From positions 2,143,958 to 2,207,957 of the forward strand of contig NZ_KI421504.1 in NCBI RefSeq assembly GCF_000473165.1: DNA of 64,000 nt. The letters are read 5' to 3'. This document shows positions 1 through 7,790 of the stretch, piece by piece. Below the pieces are notes generated by a model, which saw only the letters and a list, made by a program, of their open reading frames with translations, had not been told where the DNA came from and searched no databases. Numbering within the stretch: position 1 is the first letter of the stretch; each line of letters begins with the position of its first letter. Both the position numbers and the translations under genes were made by a program. The DNA is from Leisingera aquimarina DSM 24565 (GTDB taxonomy: Bacteria > Pseudomonadota > Alphaproteobacteria > Rhodobacterales > Rhodobacteraceae).

Positions 1-648
1 CCGAAGAATTCTGTTGGGGAACAAGTCCGAGCCATGCGGCAACGTCGCGCCCACGCCGGAACGTTTCCACCGGGGGTGCGAAAGCCTCAATTGCCATGGC
101 GGTGATTGGGCCGACTCCCGGCATGGTTTGCAGGCGTTTGGCGCGATGGCCTTTCTTCGACACTTCAGAGATCTGTTCGTCGAGCGCGCTGATCTGAGCG
201 CCAAGGCTCTTGATCTGCTGCATTCGGCTGCAACAAGCGATCCTTGCGGCGACAGGCAAGCCATTGCTCTCGTCCTCAAGGACTTGGATCAATTTCGGAA
301 GATGCTGCAATCCAACCGGAGCGATGTAACCGAATTCGTAAAGATGCGAACGCAGCGAATTGACCAACTCTATTCTCTGCGCGACTGCCTTCTGGCGGAT
401 GCGGAACACCACGGCACGCGCTTGTTGTTGCGCGGTCTTCGGTTCGACAAAGCGCATTTGCAGCCGGGTCGCAGCCTCGGCAATCGCGTCTGCGTCGGCA
501 GCATCGTTCTTCTGCCGCTTGACATACGGCGTGACATATTGCGGTGAGATCAGCTTCACGACATGGCCAGCCTTTTCTAACTCCCGCGCCCAGTAATGCG
601 CTCCAGGACAGGCCTCCATAACCACCGTGCAGCCACGGTGTGCCTCGG
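1..648 (-). pseudogene. IS110-family transposase, C-terminal part
   Basis: Read on the minus strand from about 648 to the window edge, this encodes the body of an IS110/IS1111-type DEDD transposase. Conserved blocks are VMEACPGAHYWARELEKAG, then VKRQKNDAADADAIAEAA, and the C-terminal Transposase_20 motif MPGVGPITAM with VAAWLGLVPQQ. The N-terminal segment with the first catalytic Asp is missing here and is found at 1899-2030, on the far side of an inserted IS3-family element. The 177-residue plus-strand frame over this region is only the antisense shadow. The 3' end lies outside the window. The gene is interrupted and presumably inactive. Confidence 0.85.
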
Positions 649-825
649 TCATCCCCCCGATCTTAAGGGGATGCGGAAGTAGAATTTTCTCGGCAGGATG
701 AACGAGGAGATTCCGATGAAGAAGACCCGATTCACAGAAGCCCAGATCATGGGTGTGCTGCGCCAGATGGAGGGCGGTGTGCCTGCCGCCGAGCTGTGCC
801 GCGAGCACGGGAGTGAGGTGGAATA

Positions 826-850
826 GGAATTGATCCAGTGGATCAATTCC
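826..850. repeat. palindromic insert P1, copy a
   Basis: A perfect hairpin with 11-bp arms GGAATTGATCC (826-836) and GGATCAATTCC (840-850) around a 3-nt AGT loop. It sits in a roughly 45-bp stretch foreign to the surrounding IS3 OrfA coding sequence and introduces the premature stop. A 21-nt core is shared exactly with 44347-44367, inside a different IS3 remnant. Confidence 0.85.
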
Positions 851-937
851 CCGCCGAACCAGCGCCACGCTGTACAAGTGGCGAGCGAAGTACGGCGGCA
901 TGGACGCCAGTCTCATCAGTGAGAGCGAGCCTTTGTC

Positions 938-962
938 CGCCATTGATCCGAGGGCAATGGCG
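938..962. repeat. palindromic insert P3
   Basis: Perfect 8-bp arms CGCCATTG (938-945) and CAATGGCG (955-962) around a 9-nt loop. It lies in about 40 bp that separates two blocks of OrfA coding sequence (ASLIS and ENRRLKRMY) that should be nearly contiguous. Confidence 0.7.
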
Positions 963-1070
963 AGCGGCGATGGCCGAGGAGAACCGGCGGCTGAAGCGCA
1001 TGTACGCTGACGTCAGCATGCAGAACGACCTGCTGAAGGAGGCGCTCGGATAAGTAAGATCCTGAACGCC

Positions 1071-1147
1071 ACTGGTTCGAGAGAAGGATCGAACGATCCG
1101 GCCATCCATTGCCCGGCAGGGCATTGCGAAGCAATGTCCCGAGAGGG
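1071..1147. repeat. palindromic inserts P4 and P2 (copy a) between orfA and orfB
   Basis: This stretch holds GTTCGA...TCGAAC (about 1074-1095), the overlapping hairpin GGATCG-AA-CGATCC (1086-1099), and then P2 (1112-1147), whose inner hairpin is CATTGC-GAA-GCAATG inside CCCGGCAGGG...TCCCGAGAGGG. P2 recurs at 43779-43818 (inverted), 43898-43934 and 44276-44307. The CACTGGTTCGA block recurs near 43620 in the IS5 remnant. In a normal IS3 element this space is short and leads directly into orfB. Confidence 0.75.
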
Positions 1148-1861
1148 TCAACGCCGAGAGTTGGCCGTGAAAGCGGTGGCGATGAAGGGCGTCAGCATTG
1201 CGCTGGCATGCCGGGCGTTCGATGTCAGTGAGACGTGCTATCGGTACAGCCCGGAGCTGGACGAGGAGAACGAGCAAATCGCCGACTTGCTCCGCGGCCT
1301 GGCGGCTGCAAGGAAGACTTGGGGCTTTGGCCTGTGTTTCCTGTATCTGCGCAACGTGCAGGGCCACGCTTGGAACCACAAGCGCGTCTACCGGATCTAC
1401 CGCGAGCTGGAGCTGAACCTGCGGATCAAGCCGCGCAAGCGTCTGAAGCGGGAAAGGCCGGACGAACTGGCTGTGCCTGAGGCCCCGAATGAGGTCCGGT
1501 CGATGGACTTCATGGCCACCCGCTGCGCGATTTGAGGGCTGCGCGCGTGGCCATAACCTCTCAGCGGCTAATCTTCCCGACGTGCTACGGCCCGGAATAC
1601 GTCAGTGGCACCCTCATGGAATGGGCCGAGAACCGGGGCATTGCCTTGGCCTGCATCCAGCCCGGAAAGCCCCAGCAGAACGCCTATGTCGAGCGCTGCA
1701 ACCGGACGGTCCGGCACGAATGGCTTGACCTCTACATCTTCGAAAGCATCGAGGAGGTGCAGCAGATTGCCACCGCGTGGCTGTGGTCCTGCAACAACGA
1801 ACACCCCAACATGGGCAACGGCGGGATGACACCTGCACAGAAACTGAAGATGGCCGCGTAA
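1134..1861 (+). pseudogene. IS3-family OrfB (DDE transposase), internally deleted
   Basis: The N-terminal half contains KAVAMKGVSIALACRAFDVS, the KTWGFGLCFLYLRN block and KRVYRIYRELELNL, then the first catalytic region SMDFMA. At about 1515-1535 it runs into a TGA. Homology resumes in another frame with GPEYVSGTLMEWAENRG, QPGKPQQNAYVERCNRTVRHEW and the C terminus MTPAQKLKMAA. Roughly 55 residues of the rve core between the first and second catalytic aspartates are missing, so the enzyme cannot be active. Confidence 0.85.
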
Positions 1862-1898
1862 AATTCTACGACCAAGCCCCCGCAAAACGGGGGGATTA

Positions 1899-2030
1899 CC
1901 CCTCCATAAACCGCAGGAACTGCGAGCGCGTGAACTTTTTACGAAACACGACCGCCCCGTCAGCCACAGCCCCGTGCAACTGAAACACGTTTTTTCCGAG
2001 ATCTATGCCCATTATAGAAACGTTTTCCAT
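1899..2030 (-). pseudogene. IS110-family transposase, N-terminal part
   Basis: On the minus strand an ATG at 2028-2030, preceded by AGGAG, begins MENVSIMGIDLGKNVFQLHG. That is the DEDD-domain N terminus with the first catalytic Asp at residue 10. It continues to about RSQFLRFMEG, where the IS3-family element interrupts it. The rest of the protein is at 1-648. This fragment is too short for the usual ORF cut-off. Confidence 0.85.
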
Positions 2031-2129
2031 GGATGCCTTCTCCTCTCTTGCCTTTGGCTAACAACACCACAAGCTTGGCATATCGCGGTGCCGCCGGGGG
2101 AGAGCGGCATCCACCCCATCTTCTCAGCA

Positions 2130-2160
2130 GAAAGAAAAAGCGCCCGCCGAAGGCGGGCGC
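2130..2160 (-). terminator. Rho-independent terminator after the mutase gene
   Basis: Arms GCGCCCGCC (2140-2148) and GGCGGGCGC (2152-2160) with loop GAA. On the minus strand the stem is followed by TTTTTCTTT. It lies 43 bp past the stop of the minus-strand phosphomutase gene. Confidence 0.85.
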
Positions 2161-2202
2161 GGATCGCCTGCGTCAGCAGGCGAAATACCTCTTGGGTTGG
2201 GA

Positions 2203-3699
2203 TCAGATTGTCTGGTCGTAATCGCCGACCAGCGGCTCGGTGCGGATCACCGCGTCGATATCGGCAAAGATCGCCCGCATCTCCACTTCGCTGTCCGAAC
2301 TTTCGCAGACCACAACCAAGTTCGGGGTGTTCGAAGACGCGCGCACCAGCCCCCAGGAGCCATTGTCCAGGATCACCCGGGCACCGTTCACGGTGACAAC
2401 TTCCTTGATGGCGCGGCCGGCAAGGCTGTTGCCTGCTTCATGCTTGGCCACCAGTTTCTGCACCAGCCGCTCCAAAACGCCGTATTTCTCGGTGTCGGCG
2501 CAATAGGGCGACATGGTCGGGGTTGCCCAGGTCTTGGGCAGGGCCTTGCGCAGGTCGGACATCGACTGATCCGGGTTGCGGTTCAGCATCTTGCAGACCT
2601 CGACCGCCACCCGCATACCGCAGTCGTAACCGCGGCCGATGGGTTCCGCCAGGAAGTAGTGGCCGGACTTCTCAAATCCTGCCAGCGCGCCGATTTCCTT
2701 GACCCGCCGCTTCATGTGGCTGTGGCCGGTCTTCCAGTAATCGGCAGTGACGCCGTTCTTTTGCAGTTCGGGGTCAGAGGCAAACAGGCCGGTGGATTTC
2801 ACATCCGCCACAAAGGTCGCGTTCGGATAAAGTTTGGACAGATCGCGCGCCATGATCACGCCGACCTTGTCGGCAAAGATCTCCTCGCCTTCGTCATCCA
2901 CCACGCCGCAGCGGTCGCCGTCGCCGTCAAACCCCAGCGCCAGATCGGCGCCCGAGGCCTTTACGCTGGCCGACATGTCATGCAGCATTTCCATCGCTTC
3001 GGGGTTGGGGTTGTAATGCGGGAAGGTATAGTCGAGCCGGTTGTGGCTTTCGACCACCTCGACGCCCATGCGGGCAAACAGCTCGGGCGCAAAGGCCGAG
3101 GCGGTGCCGTTGCCGGTAGCGCAAACCACCTTCAGCGGGCGGGACATTTTGAAATCCCCGATCAGATCGTCGAGATAGGCGTCCTTGACGCCGTCTACGA
3201 ATTCATAAGAGCCGCCGGCAGCGGCCTGGCCTTCGCCGTTCAGCACGATATCTCGCAGCTCGCCCATCTCGTCCGGGCCGTGGGTCAGCGGGCGCTCAAA
3301 GCCCATTTTGACGCCGGTCCAGCCGTTCGGGTTGTGCGAGGCGGTGACCATGGCGACCGCAGGCACGTCCAGATGGAACTGGGCGAAATAGGCCATGGGT
3401 GAGACGGCGGGACCAATGTCCTTGACCTGGATCCCCGCCTGCATCAGGCCGAGGATCAGGGCGTTTTTGATCGCCAGCGAATAGTCGCGGTAATCGTTGC
3501 CGACCGCGATCACCGGTTCGATGCCGCGCTTGCGCATCTGGGTGCCCAGGCCCAGGCCCAGGGCGGTCATGCCGGGGAGGTTGATCTCCTCGGGGTATTT
3601 CCAGCGTGCGTCGTATTCGCGGAAACCCGTGGGTTTGATCATCGCGTCGCGCAGAAAGCTCCAGGTGTTCGGGGTCACCTCTGGCTGGGGTTTTGTCAT
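2203..3699 (-). CDS. phosphomannomutase/phosphoglucomutase
   Basis: A 498-residue alpha-D-phosphohexomutase that interconverts hexose-1- and hexose-6-phosphates to supply sugar nucleotides for surface polysaccharide. The catalytic phosphoserine is in TASHNPN (Ser121). The metal loop is DGDGDR (about 258-263), the sugar-specificity loop EKSGH (343-347) and the C-terminal phosphate-binding loop RASSNTPN (453-460). All four landmark loops are present and the length is normal. It is the last gene of a minus-strand run with kdsA and capsule-export genes, ending in a strong terminator. Substrate preference (mannose or glucose) cannot be decided from the sequence. Confidence 0.93.
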   Translation of the reverse strand: MTKPQPEVTPNTWSFLRDAMIKPTGFREYDARWKYPEEINLPGMTALGLGLGTQMRKRGIEPVIAVGNDYRDYSLAIKNALILGLMQAGIQVKDIGPAVSPMAYFAQFHLDVPAVAMVTASHNPNGWTGVKMGFERPLTHGPDEMGELRDIVLNGEGQAAAGGSYEFVDGVKDAYLDDLIGDFKMSRPLKVVCATGNGTASAFAPELFARMGVEVVESHNRLDYTFPHYNPNPEAMEMLHDMSASVKASGADLALGFDGDGDRCGVVDDEGEEIFADKVGVIMARDLSKLYPNATFVADVKSTGLFASDPELQKNGVTADYWKTGHSHMKRRVKEIGALAGFEKSGHYFLAEPIGRGYDCGMRVAVEVCKMLNRNPDQSMSDLRKALPKTWATPTMSPYCADTEKYGVLERLVQKLVAKHEAGNSLAGRAIKEVVTVNGARVILDNGSWGLVRASSNTPNLVVVCESSDSEVEMRAIFADIDAVIRTEPLVGDYDQTI

Positions 3700-3720
3700 C
3701 TCTGAAATCTCTTTGCTGGT

Positions 3721-4554
3721 TCAAATACGGATGGGATCGGCCTTGGCCAGCGCATCAAAGCGCATCAGGCTGCCGATGAGTTGCGGCATCTGATCCAGGT
3801 AGATCATGTTCGGCCCGTCGGACGGCGCGGAGTCCGGGTCCTGATGGGTTTCGATGAACACTGCCGAAATGCCGAGCGACACTGCCGCCCGCGCCATCAG
3901 CGGTGCAAATTCGCGCTGGCCGCCGGTGGAGCCGCCTTTGCCGCCGGGCTGCTGCACCGAATGGGTGGCATCCATCACTACTGGGTAGCCGCCCTGCGCC
4001 ATCTGCGGCAGCGACCGCATGTCAGCCACGAGGGTGTTGTAGCCAAAGGAGGTGCCGCGCTCTGTCAGCAGAATGTTGGTGTTACCGGTGCTTTCCACCT
4101 TGTCGACCACATTGGCCATGTCCCAGGGCGCCAGGAACTGGCCCTTCTTGATGTTCACCGCCTTGCCGGTGTTGCCTGCTGCCAGCAGCATATCGGTTTG
4201 GCGGCAGAGGAAGGCAGGGATCTGCAGGATGTCCACGGCCTCAGCCGCCACCGCGCATTGCGCCTCGGTATGCACATCGGTCAGCACCGGCACGCCGAAT
4301 TCGCTGCGGATCATGTCCAGGACTTTCAGCCCTTCATCCAGCCCCAGGCCGCGCTTACCGGACAGCGAGGTCCGGTTGGCCTTGTCATAGGAGGCTTTGA
4401 ACACAAACTGGGCGCCGGCCTTGTCACAGGCCTCTTTCAGCTGCCCGGCAATCATCCGGGCGTGATCTGCGGTTTCCAGCTGGCAGGGGCCGGCAATGAA
4501 TGTCAGCGGACAATCATTACCGATGGTGAGGCCGGCGATATCGATGTTTTTCAT
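3721..4554 (-). CDS. kdsA: 3-deoxy-8-phosphooctulonate (KDO-8-P) synthase
   Basis: This 277-residue TIM-barrel enzyme condenses phosphoenolpyruvate with arabinose-5-phosphate to make KDO-8-phosphate, needed for lipopolysaccharide core and for KDO linkers of capsules. Recognisable blocks are the N-terminal IAGPCQLE, FKASYDKANRTS, and the metal/substrate segment VMDATHSVQQPGG. Length is typical. Only 21 bp separate it from the downstream mutase gene and 15 bp from the upstream KpsE-like gene, so co-transcription is likely. The location beside capsule-export genes, rather than with lpxA/lpxB, suggests a supply role for a KDO-containing surface polymer (inference). Confidence 0.95.
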   Translation of the reverse strand: MKNIDIAGLTIGNDCPLTFIAGPCQLETADHARMIAGQLKEACDKAGAQFVFKASYDKANRTSLSGKRGLGLDEGLKVLDMIRSEFGVPVLTDVHTEAQCAVAAEAVDILQIPAFLCRQTDMLLAAGNTGKAVNIKKGQFLAPWDMANVVDKVESTGNTNILLTERGTSFGYNTLVADMRSLPQMAQGGYPVVMDATHSVQQPGGKGGSTGGQREFAPLMARAAVSLGISAVFIETHQDPDSAPSDGPNMIYLDQMPQLIGSLMRFDALAKADPIRI

Positions 4555-4569
4555 GAGCTTCCGATAGCT

Positions 4570-6294
4570 TTACGATGAGACCTGTTCTCGCAGGATCGAT
4601 GCGGTGAGCGAGCACATCAAGTAAATACCGGAAAAGATCAGGAAAGCCAAAATGGTATTCTCGAACTTGCGCGGATAAGACGGTTCCTGGCTGGGAACAG
4701 GCTCCACCGCGGTGGTCAGATAGCGGACCTGGCGGTTGGCCTCCAGACGGGTGGTTTCCACTTGCTGCAAGGCCGATTGCAGCATCAGGTCGCGGGTCGC
4801 GAGATCGGCCTGAGCCATCTGAATCTGGATCCGCAGATTGGCCAGCGAATTTTCGCCGGCTGAGGCGTCGATCATCCGGTTGTTGAGGCTGGCGATCACT
4901 GCTTTCAGCCGCCGGATGTCCGCCTCGGCGCCGGACACTTTTGCCCGGTTGGGCCGTGCATTGTCCTGCAGGGCGGCCAGTTCCAGCCGCTTTTCTTCCA
5001 GTTGGATTTCAAAGGTGCTGATTTGCTGGCGCAGAGAGGCCACCACCCCTTCGGGGTCCAGAACCGAACCTTTTTGCTGCAGCAGCACAAGCTGCTCCTG
5101 GGCGGCCCGGCGCTGCCCCTCGGCGTCAGACAGGGCGGATGCGGCTTCCGACATCTGGTCGGCGCGCTTTTGCTGCGAGAGGTTGTTCACTTTCTCCTGC
5201 GCGTAGGAAATCAGCTTGCGCGAAAATTCCGCCGCGGCTTCGGGATCGGCAGCAGAGACTTCCATCCGCACCACGCCCTCGGTCGGGTCATAGCCGATCT
5301 TCACGTTCCGGCTGTAGGTGGCATAGGCCTCCTCGTTTGTCGGGCCGCTCTCCAGCCGCTGGATCGGGTCCAGCCAGTCCTGGGTAAAATGCGCTTTGAA
5401 TCCGGCCTCACGGTCCAGCCGCAGCATTGCTTCCTTGGACATCAGGTAGCTTTGCACCGCAATTGAATCCTGACTGGTGGCGAACTGAGTGCCGGACAGC
5501 AAGCCGCCAACACCGCCGCCCGCGCTGTCGGCCTTAAGCACCAGGAACTCGGATTTGGAGGAATACATCGGCGTGGCCACCGAGTAGAAGTAAAACCCCG
5601 CGGCCAGCGTCGGCAGCAGTACGAAAAAGGCCAGCCGGGCGGCCAGCAAGGTCAGTTTGCGGCGGCGGCGGCGGGCGATATCGCGCTGAATTTCCTGGAT
5701 TTCACGGGTGCGCCGCTCTGCCGGGCTCAGCTCGGTTGAGGGCAGGGTGGTCTTTCCCGCGGGCACTGTCTGCGGCAGCTGGACCGATCCGGGCGCAGGC
5801 GGGGTGCCTGCGGGCTGCGCCTTGTTCTGCGGCACCACCAGTTCCAGCATATTGACGCGCTTGAACGGGTCGATGCCGCGCTCGCGCAGCATCCGCACGG
5901 CTTCAAAATCCGAGGTGGCGGCAAGGTTGTGTTTCTGCGCCATCCGGCGGGCCAGGCGCAATTGGCGGCCGGTCAGGCCTTCGTGACGGATCGCATCGAT
6001 ATCGGTTTCCTGCCGGGTCTCACGGGCCGAGCTGACCATGCCGGACAGCGCCGCGCCGCCAGGTTGCGCTTCAGCCGGATGGGCTGCGCCGGGATTTGCC
6101 GAGGCTGCCTGAGCTGCCGATGCTTCTGCAGGCGCCGCGGGCCGGGCGGCAGCAGCCGCTGTCCGGGCCTGGGGCTGTCGGGCCGGGCTTGCAGCCGCGC
6201 CTGACGTCTGAGGCTGATCCCCGGCGCCGCTGGCTCCGGCTGCTGCAGGGCTGCGGCGGATGCGGAACTTTTTAGCTCTCGGTTTCGTAGTCAT
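4570..6294 (-). CDS. capsule polysaccharide export inner-membrane protein, KpsE/CtrB-like
   Basis: A 574-residue polysaccharide co-polymerase-type protein that would link an ABC exporter to the outer-membrane channel. The start MTTKPRAKKFRIRRS (ATG at 6294) is chosen because it overlaps the end of the upstream ATPase gene by 23 bp; the open frame extends further but would overlap most of that gene. The first ~110 residues are Ala/Pro/Gln-rich and probably disordered. One transmembrane helix (LAARLAFFVLLPTLAAGFYF) precedes a Wzz-like periplasmic domain with long coiled coil, and a second helix (TILAFLIFSGIYLMCSLTA) lies near the C terminus. The long N-terminal extension is unusual beside the ~380-residue enterobacterial KpsE. 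Confidence 0.85.
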   Translation of the reverse strand: MTTKPRAKKFRIRRSPAAAGASGAGDQPQTSGAAASPARQPQARTAAAAARPAAPAEASAAQAASANPGAAHPAEAQPGGAALSGMVSSARETRQETDIDAIRHEGLTGRQLRLARRMAQKHNLAATSDFEAVRMLRERGIDPFKRVNMLELVVPQNKAQPAGTPPAPGSVQLPQTVPAGKTTLPSTELSPAERRTREIQEIQRDIARRRRRKLTLLAARLAFFVLLPTLAAGFYFYSVATPMYSSKSEFLVLKADSAGGGVGGLLSGTQFATSQDSIAVQSYLMSKEAMLRLDREAGFKAHFTQDWLDPIQRLESGPTNEEAYATYSRNVKIGYDPTEGVVRMEVSAADPEAAAEFSRKLISYAQEKVNNLSQQKRADQMSEAASALSDAEGQRRAAQEQLVLLQQKGSVLDPEGVVASLRQQISTFEIQLEEKRLELAALQDNARPNRAKVSGAEADIRRLKAVIASLNNRMIDASAGENSLANLRIQIQMAQADLATRDLMLQSALQQVETTRLEANRQVRYLTTAVEPVPSQEPSYPRKFENTILAFLIFSGIYLMCSLTASILREQVSS

Positions 6295-6931
6295 AGAGCT
6301 GTTTCGCTTCTTCCAAAGTGTCAAAAATGTGCAACTGGCCCTGCAGCAGGACCGCAGCTGAACGGGCAAATTTCTCCAGCGTCTTGGCTTGGTGGGAGAC
6401 GATGATGATAGTGGTTGTCGCCAGCCGCTCCTGCAGGATCTCGCCGGCCTTGCGGTTGAACTCCACATCCGTGGTGCTGGGCATGCCTTCATCGATCAAG
6501 TAGATGTCGAAGTCCAGCGCCAGCATCAGCGAGAAGCTGAACCGTGCCCGCATCCCCGAAGAATAGGTGCCAAGCGGCTGATCGAAATACTCCCCCAGGC
6601 CGCAAAGCCAGCGGCAGTAGGCCTCCACATAGTCGGGGTCCAGCCCGTACAGCTTGGCGATATAGCGGCAGTTTTCCATTGCGGACAGGCGGCTGATCAC
6701 CCCGCCCATGAACCCCAGCGGAAAGGAAATCTTGCAATTGCGCCGGATCTCGCCCTCATCCGGTTTTTCCAGGCCGGCCATCATGTTGATCAGCGTGGTC
6801 TTGCCAGTGCCGTTCGGAGCCAGCACACCCAGCGATTTGCCCGGCTCGACGCGGAACGACACACGGTCAAGGATTACCTTGCGCTGGGTCCCTGTCCAGA
6901 AGGACTTGCTGACGTTTTCAAACTCAAGCAT
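6272..6931 (-). CDS. capsule export ABC transporter ATPase, KpsT/CtrD-like
   Basis: A 219-residue ATP-binding subunit, the typical KpsT length, when started at MLEFENVSKSFW (6931). An upstream in-frame ATG at 7027 would add 32 Arg-rich residues and is disfavoured. Walker A is APNGTGKTT, the ABC signature is the degenerate YSSGMRARF, and Walker B is IYLIDEGMPST, all as in polysaccharide exporters. It should energise export of capsule or another lipid-linked glycan. The partner permease (KpsM) is not adjacent; the ABC-2 permease at 11479-12291 belongs to a different subgroup. Confidence 0.88.
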   Translation of the reverse strand: MLEFENVSKSFWTGTQRKVILDRVSFRVEPGKSLGVLAPNGTGKTTLINMMAGLEKPDEGEIRRNCKISFPLGFMGGVISRLSAMENCRYIAKLYGLDPDYVEAYCRWLCGLGEYFDQPLGTYSSGMRARFSFSLMLALDFDIYLIDEGMPSTTDVEFNRKAGEILQERLATTTIIIVSHQAKTLEKFARSAAVLLQGQLHIFDTLEEAKQLYDYETES

Positions 6932-7172
6932 TGCTGGTTCCGGTGCTGCTCGTGCGGCCCTCTTGCGGGCTCTGTCTGCCTCATATCCACATCGCGCTCT
7001 GACGCGCCCGTGGCTCTTTGGTATCAAAAGAGTGTTAATGGCCTACGCCGCGAATTTGGCCTTATTATGTCGAATTGTACCATAGTTGATCAATGAAGTT
7101 TTAACCAATTCGTCCCCGACCCGGGGTGAGGGGCGGGTTTTCTGCCGGCAAGATGGAAAGGCTGGGTAAGCG

Positions 7173-7790
7173 ATGACTGTTTCCAAGCGCGGGACAATGA
7201 GGGCGGGGCAGCAATTGAAGGCAGAGATTCGGGGCTGCCGGATCTGTGTCGGCCGCTTTGCCGCCACCGCCACAGCGCATGAGCCGCGCCCTGTGGTGTG
7301 GTTCCGCCCTTCAGCCCGGATCCTTATTGCCGGTCAGGCCCCCGGCGCACGGGTGCATGAAAGCGGCCGACCCTTTACTGACCCGTCCGGTGACCGGCTG
7401 CGCGTCTGGCTGGGCCTCACTGAGGCGGAATTCTATGACAAGGACCGGGTGGCCGTGGTGCCGATGGGATTCTGTTTCCCTGGCTATAATGAGAAAAAGG
7501 CGGATCTGCCGCCGCCTGCCGTGTGCAGCAGGACCTGGCATCATCAAGTGATGGCGCAGCTGCCGGATGTCCGCCTCAAGGTGCTGATCGGTGCTCATGC
7601 TCAACACTATCACCTGGGGGTGAAGGGGCCGGTGACGCCGCTGGTGCAGAGCTGGCGGGATCATGCGCCGCAGGTCTTCCCCTTGCCGCACCCGTCCTGG
7701 CGTAATACCGGATGGCTGAAGAAAAACCCCTGGTTCGAAGCCGAGCTGCTGCCGGTTTTGCAGGCCCGGGTGAAGGAGCTGATGCAATGA
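7173..7790 (+). CDS. uracil-DNA glycosylase family protein
   Basis: A 205-residue member of the UDG superfamily. The N-terminal active-site motif is IAGQAPG and the C-terminal motif is HPSWRN, matching the catalytic loops of base-excision glycosylases. Cysteines occur in GCRICV, GFCFPG and AVCSRT, but I cannot place an Fe-S cluster with confidence. A start at 7197 (MRAGQQL) is possible. It stands divergently from the polysaccharide block across about 240 bp. The stop overlaps the next gene's start (ATGA), so the two are co-translated. It probably removes uracil or a related damaged base; substrate range is unknown. Confidence 0.85.
   Translation: MTVSKRGTMRAGQQLKAEIRGCRICVGRFAATATAHEPRPVVWFRPSARILIAGQAPGARVHESGRPFTDPSGDRLRVWLGLTEAEFYDKDRVAVVPMGFCFPGYNEKKADLPPPAVCSRTWHHQVMAQLPDVRLKVLIGAHAQHYHLGVKGPVTPLVQSWRDHAPQVFPLPHPSWRNTGWLKKNPWFEAELLPVLQARVKELMQ

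Larger units (their letters stand above)
716..1053 (+). pseudogene. IS3-family OrfA (HTH protein), interrupted
   Basis: The N terminus MKKTRFTEAQIMGVLRQMEG is a canonical IS3 OrfA helix-turn-helix start, with an alternative in-frame ATG at 698. After PAAELCREHG the frame runs into a TAG at 824-826, created by an inserted palindrome. OrfA sequence resumes in another frame with SATLYKWRAKYGGMDASLIS, is broken again near 932-965 by a second palindromic insert, and ends with ENRRLKRMYADVSMQNDLL before TAA at 1051-1053. The normal protein would bind the IS ends and initiate transposition. Three disruptions make it non-functional. Confidence 0.85.
649..1898 (+). mobile_element. decayed IS3-family element inserted in the IS110 gene
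   Basis: The ends are imperfect inverted repeats: the left end starts near 649 with TCATCCCCCCG and the reverse complement of the right end near 1898 starts with TAATCCCCCCG. Both run inward to the shared block GTAGAATTTT. Inside are degraded orfA and orfB reading frames of the IS3 type. The IS110 transposase reading frame breaks off at one side and resumes at the other, which shows nested insertion. I could not identify a clean target-site duplication. The element carries several short palindromic insertions and an internal deletion in orfB, so it should be immobile. Confidence 0.8.

Noticed and set aside
14-547. 177-residue plus-strand frame at the left edge
   Set aside because: It is antisense to a clear IS110-family transposase on the minus strand.
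2197-3402. 401-residue plus-strand frame opposite the mutase gene
   Set aside because: Shadow of the third-position GC bias of the real gene; no domain, His/Arg-rich composition.
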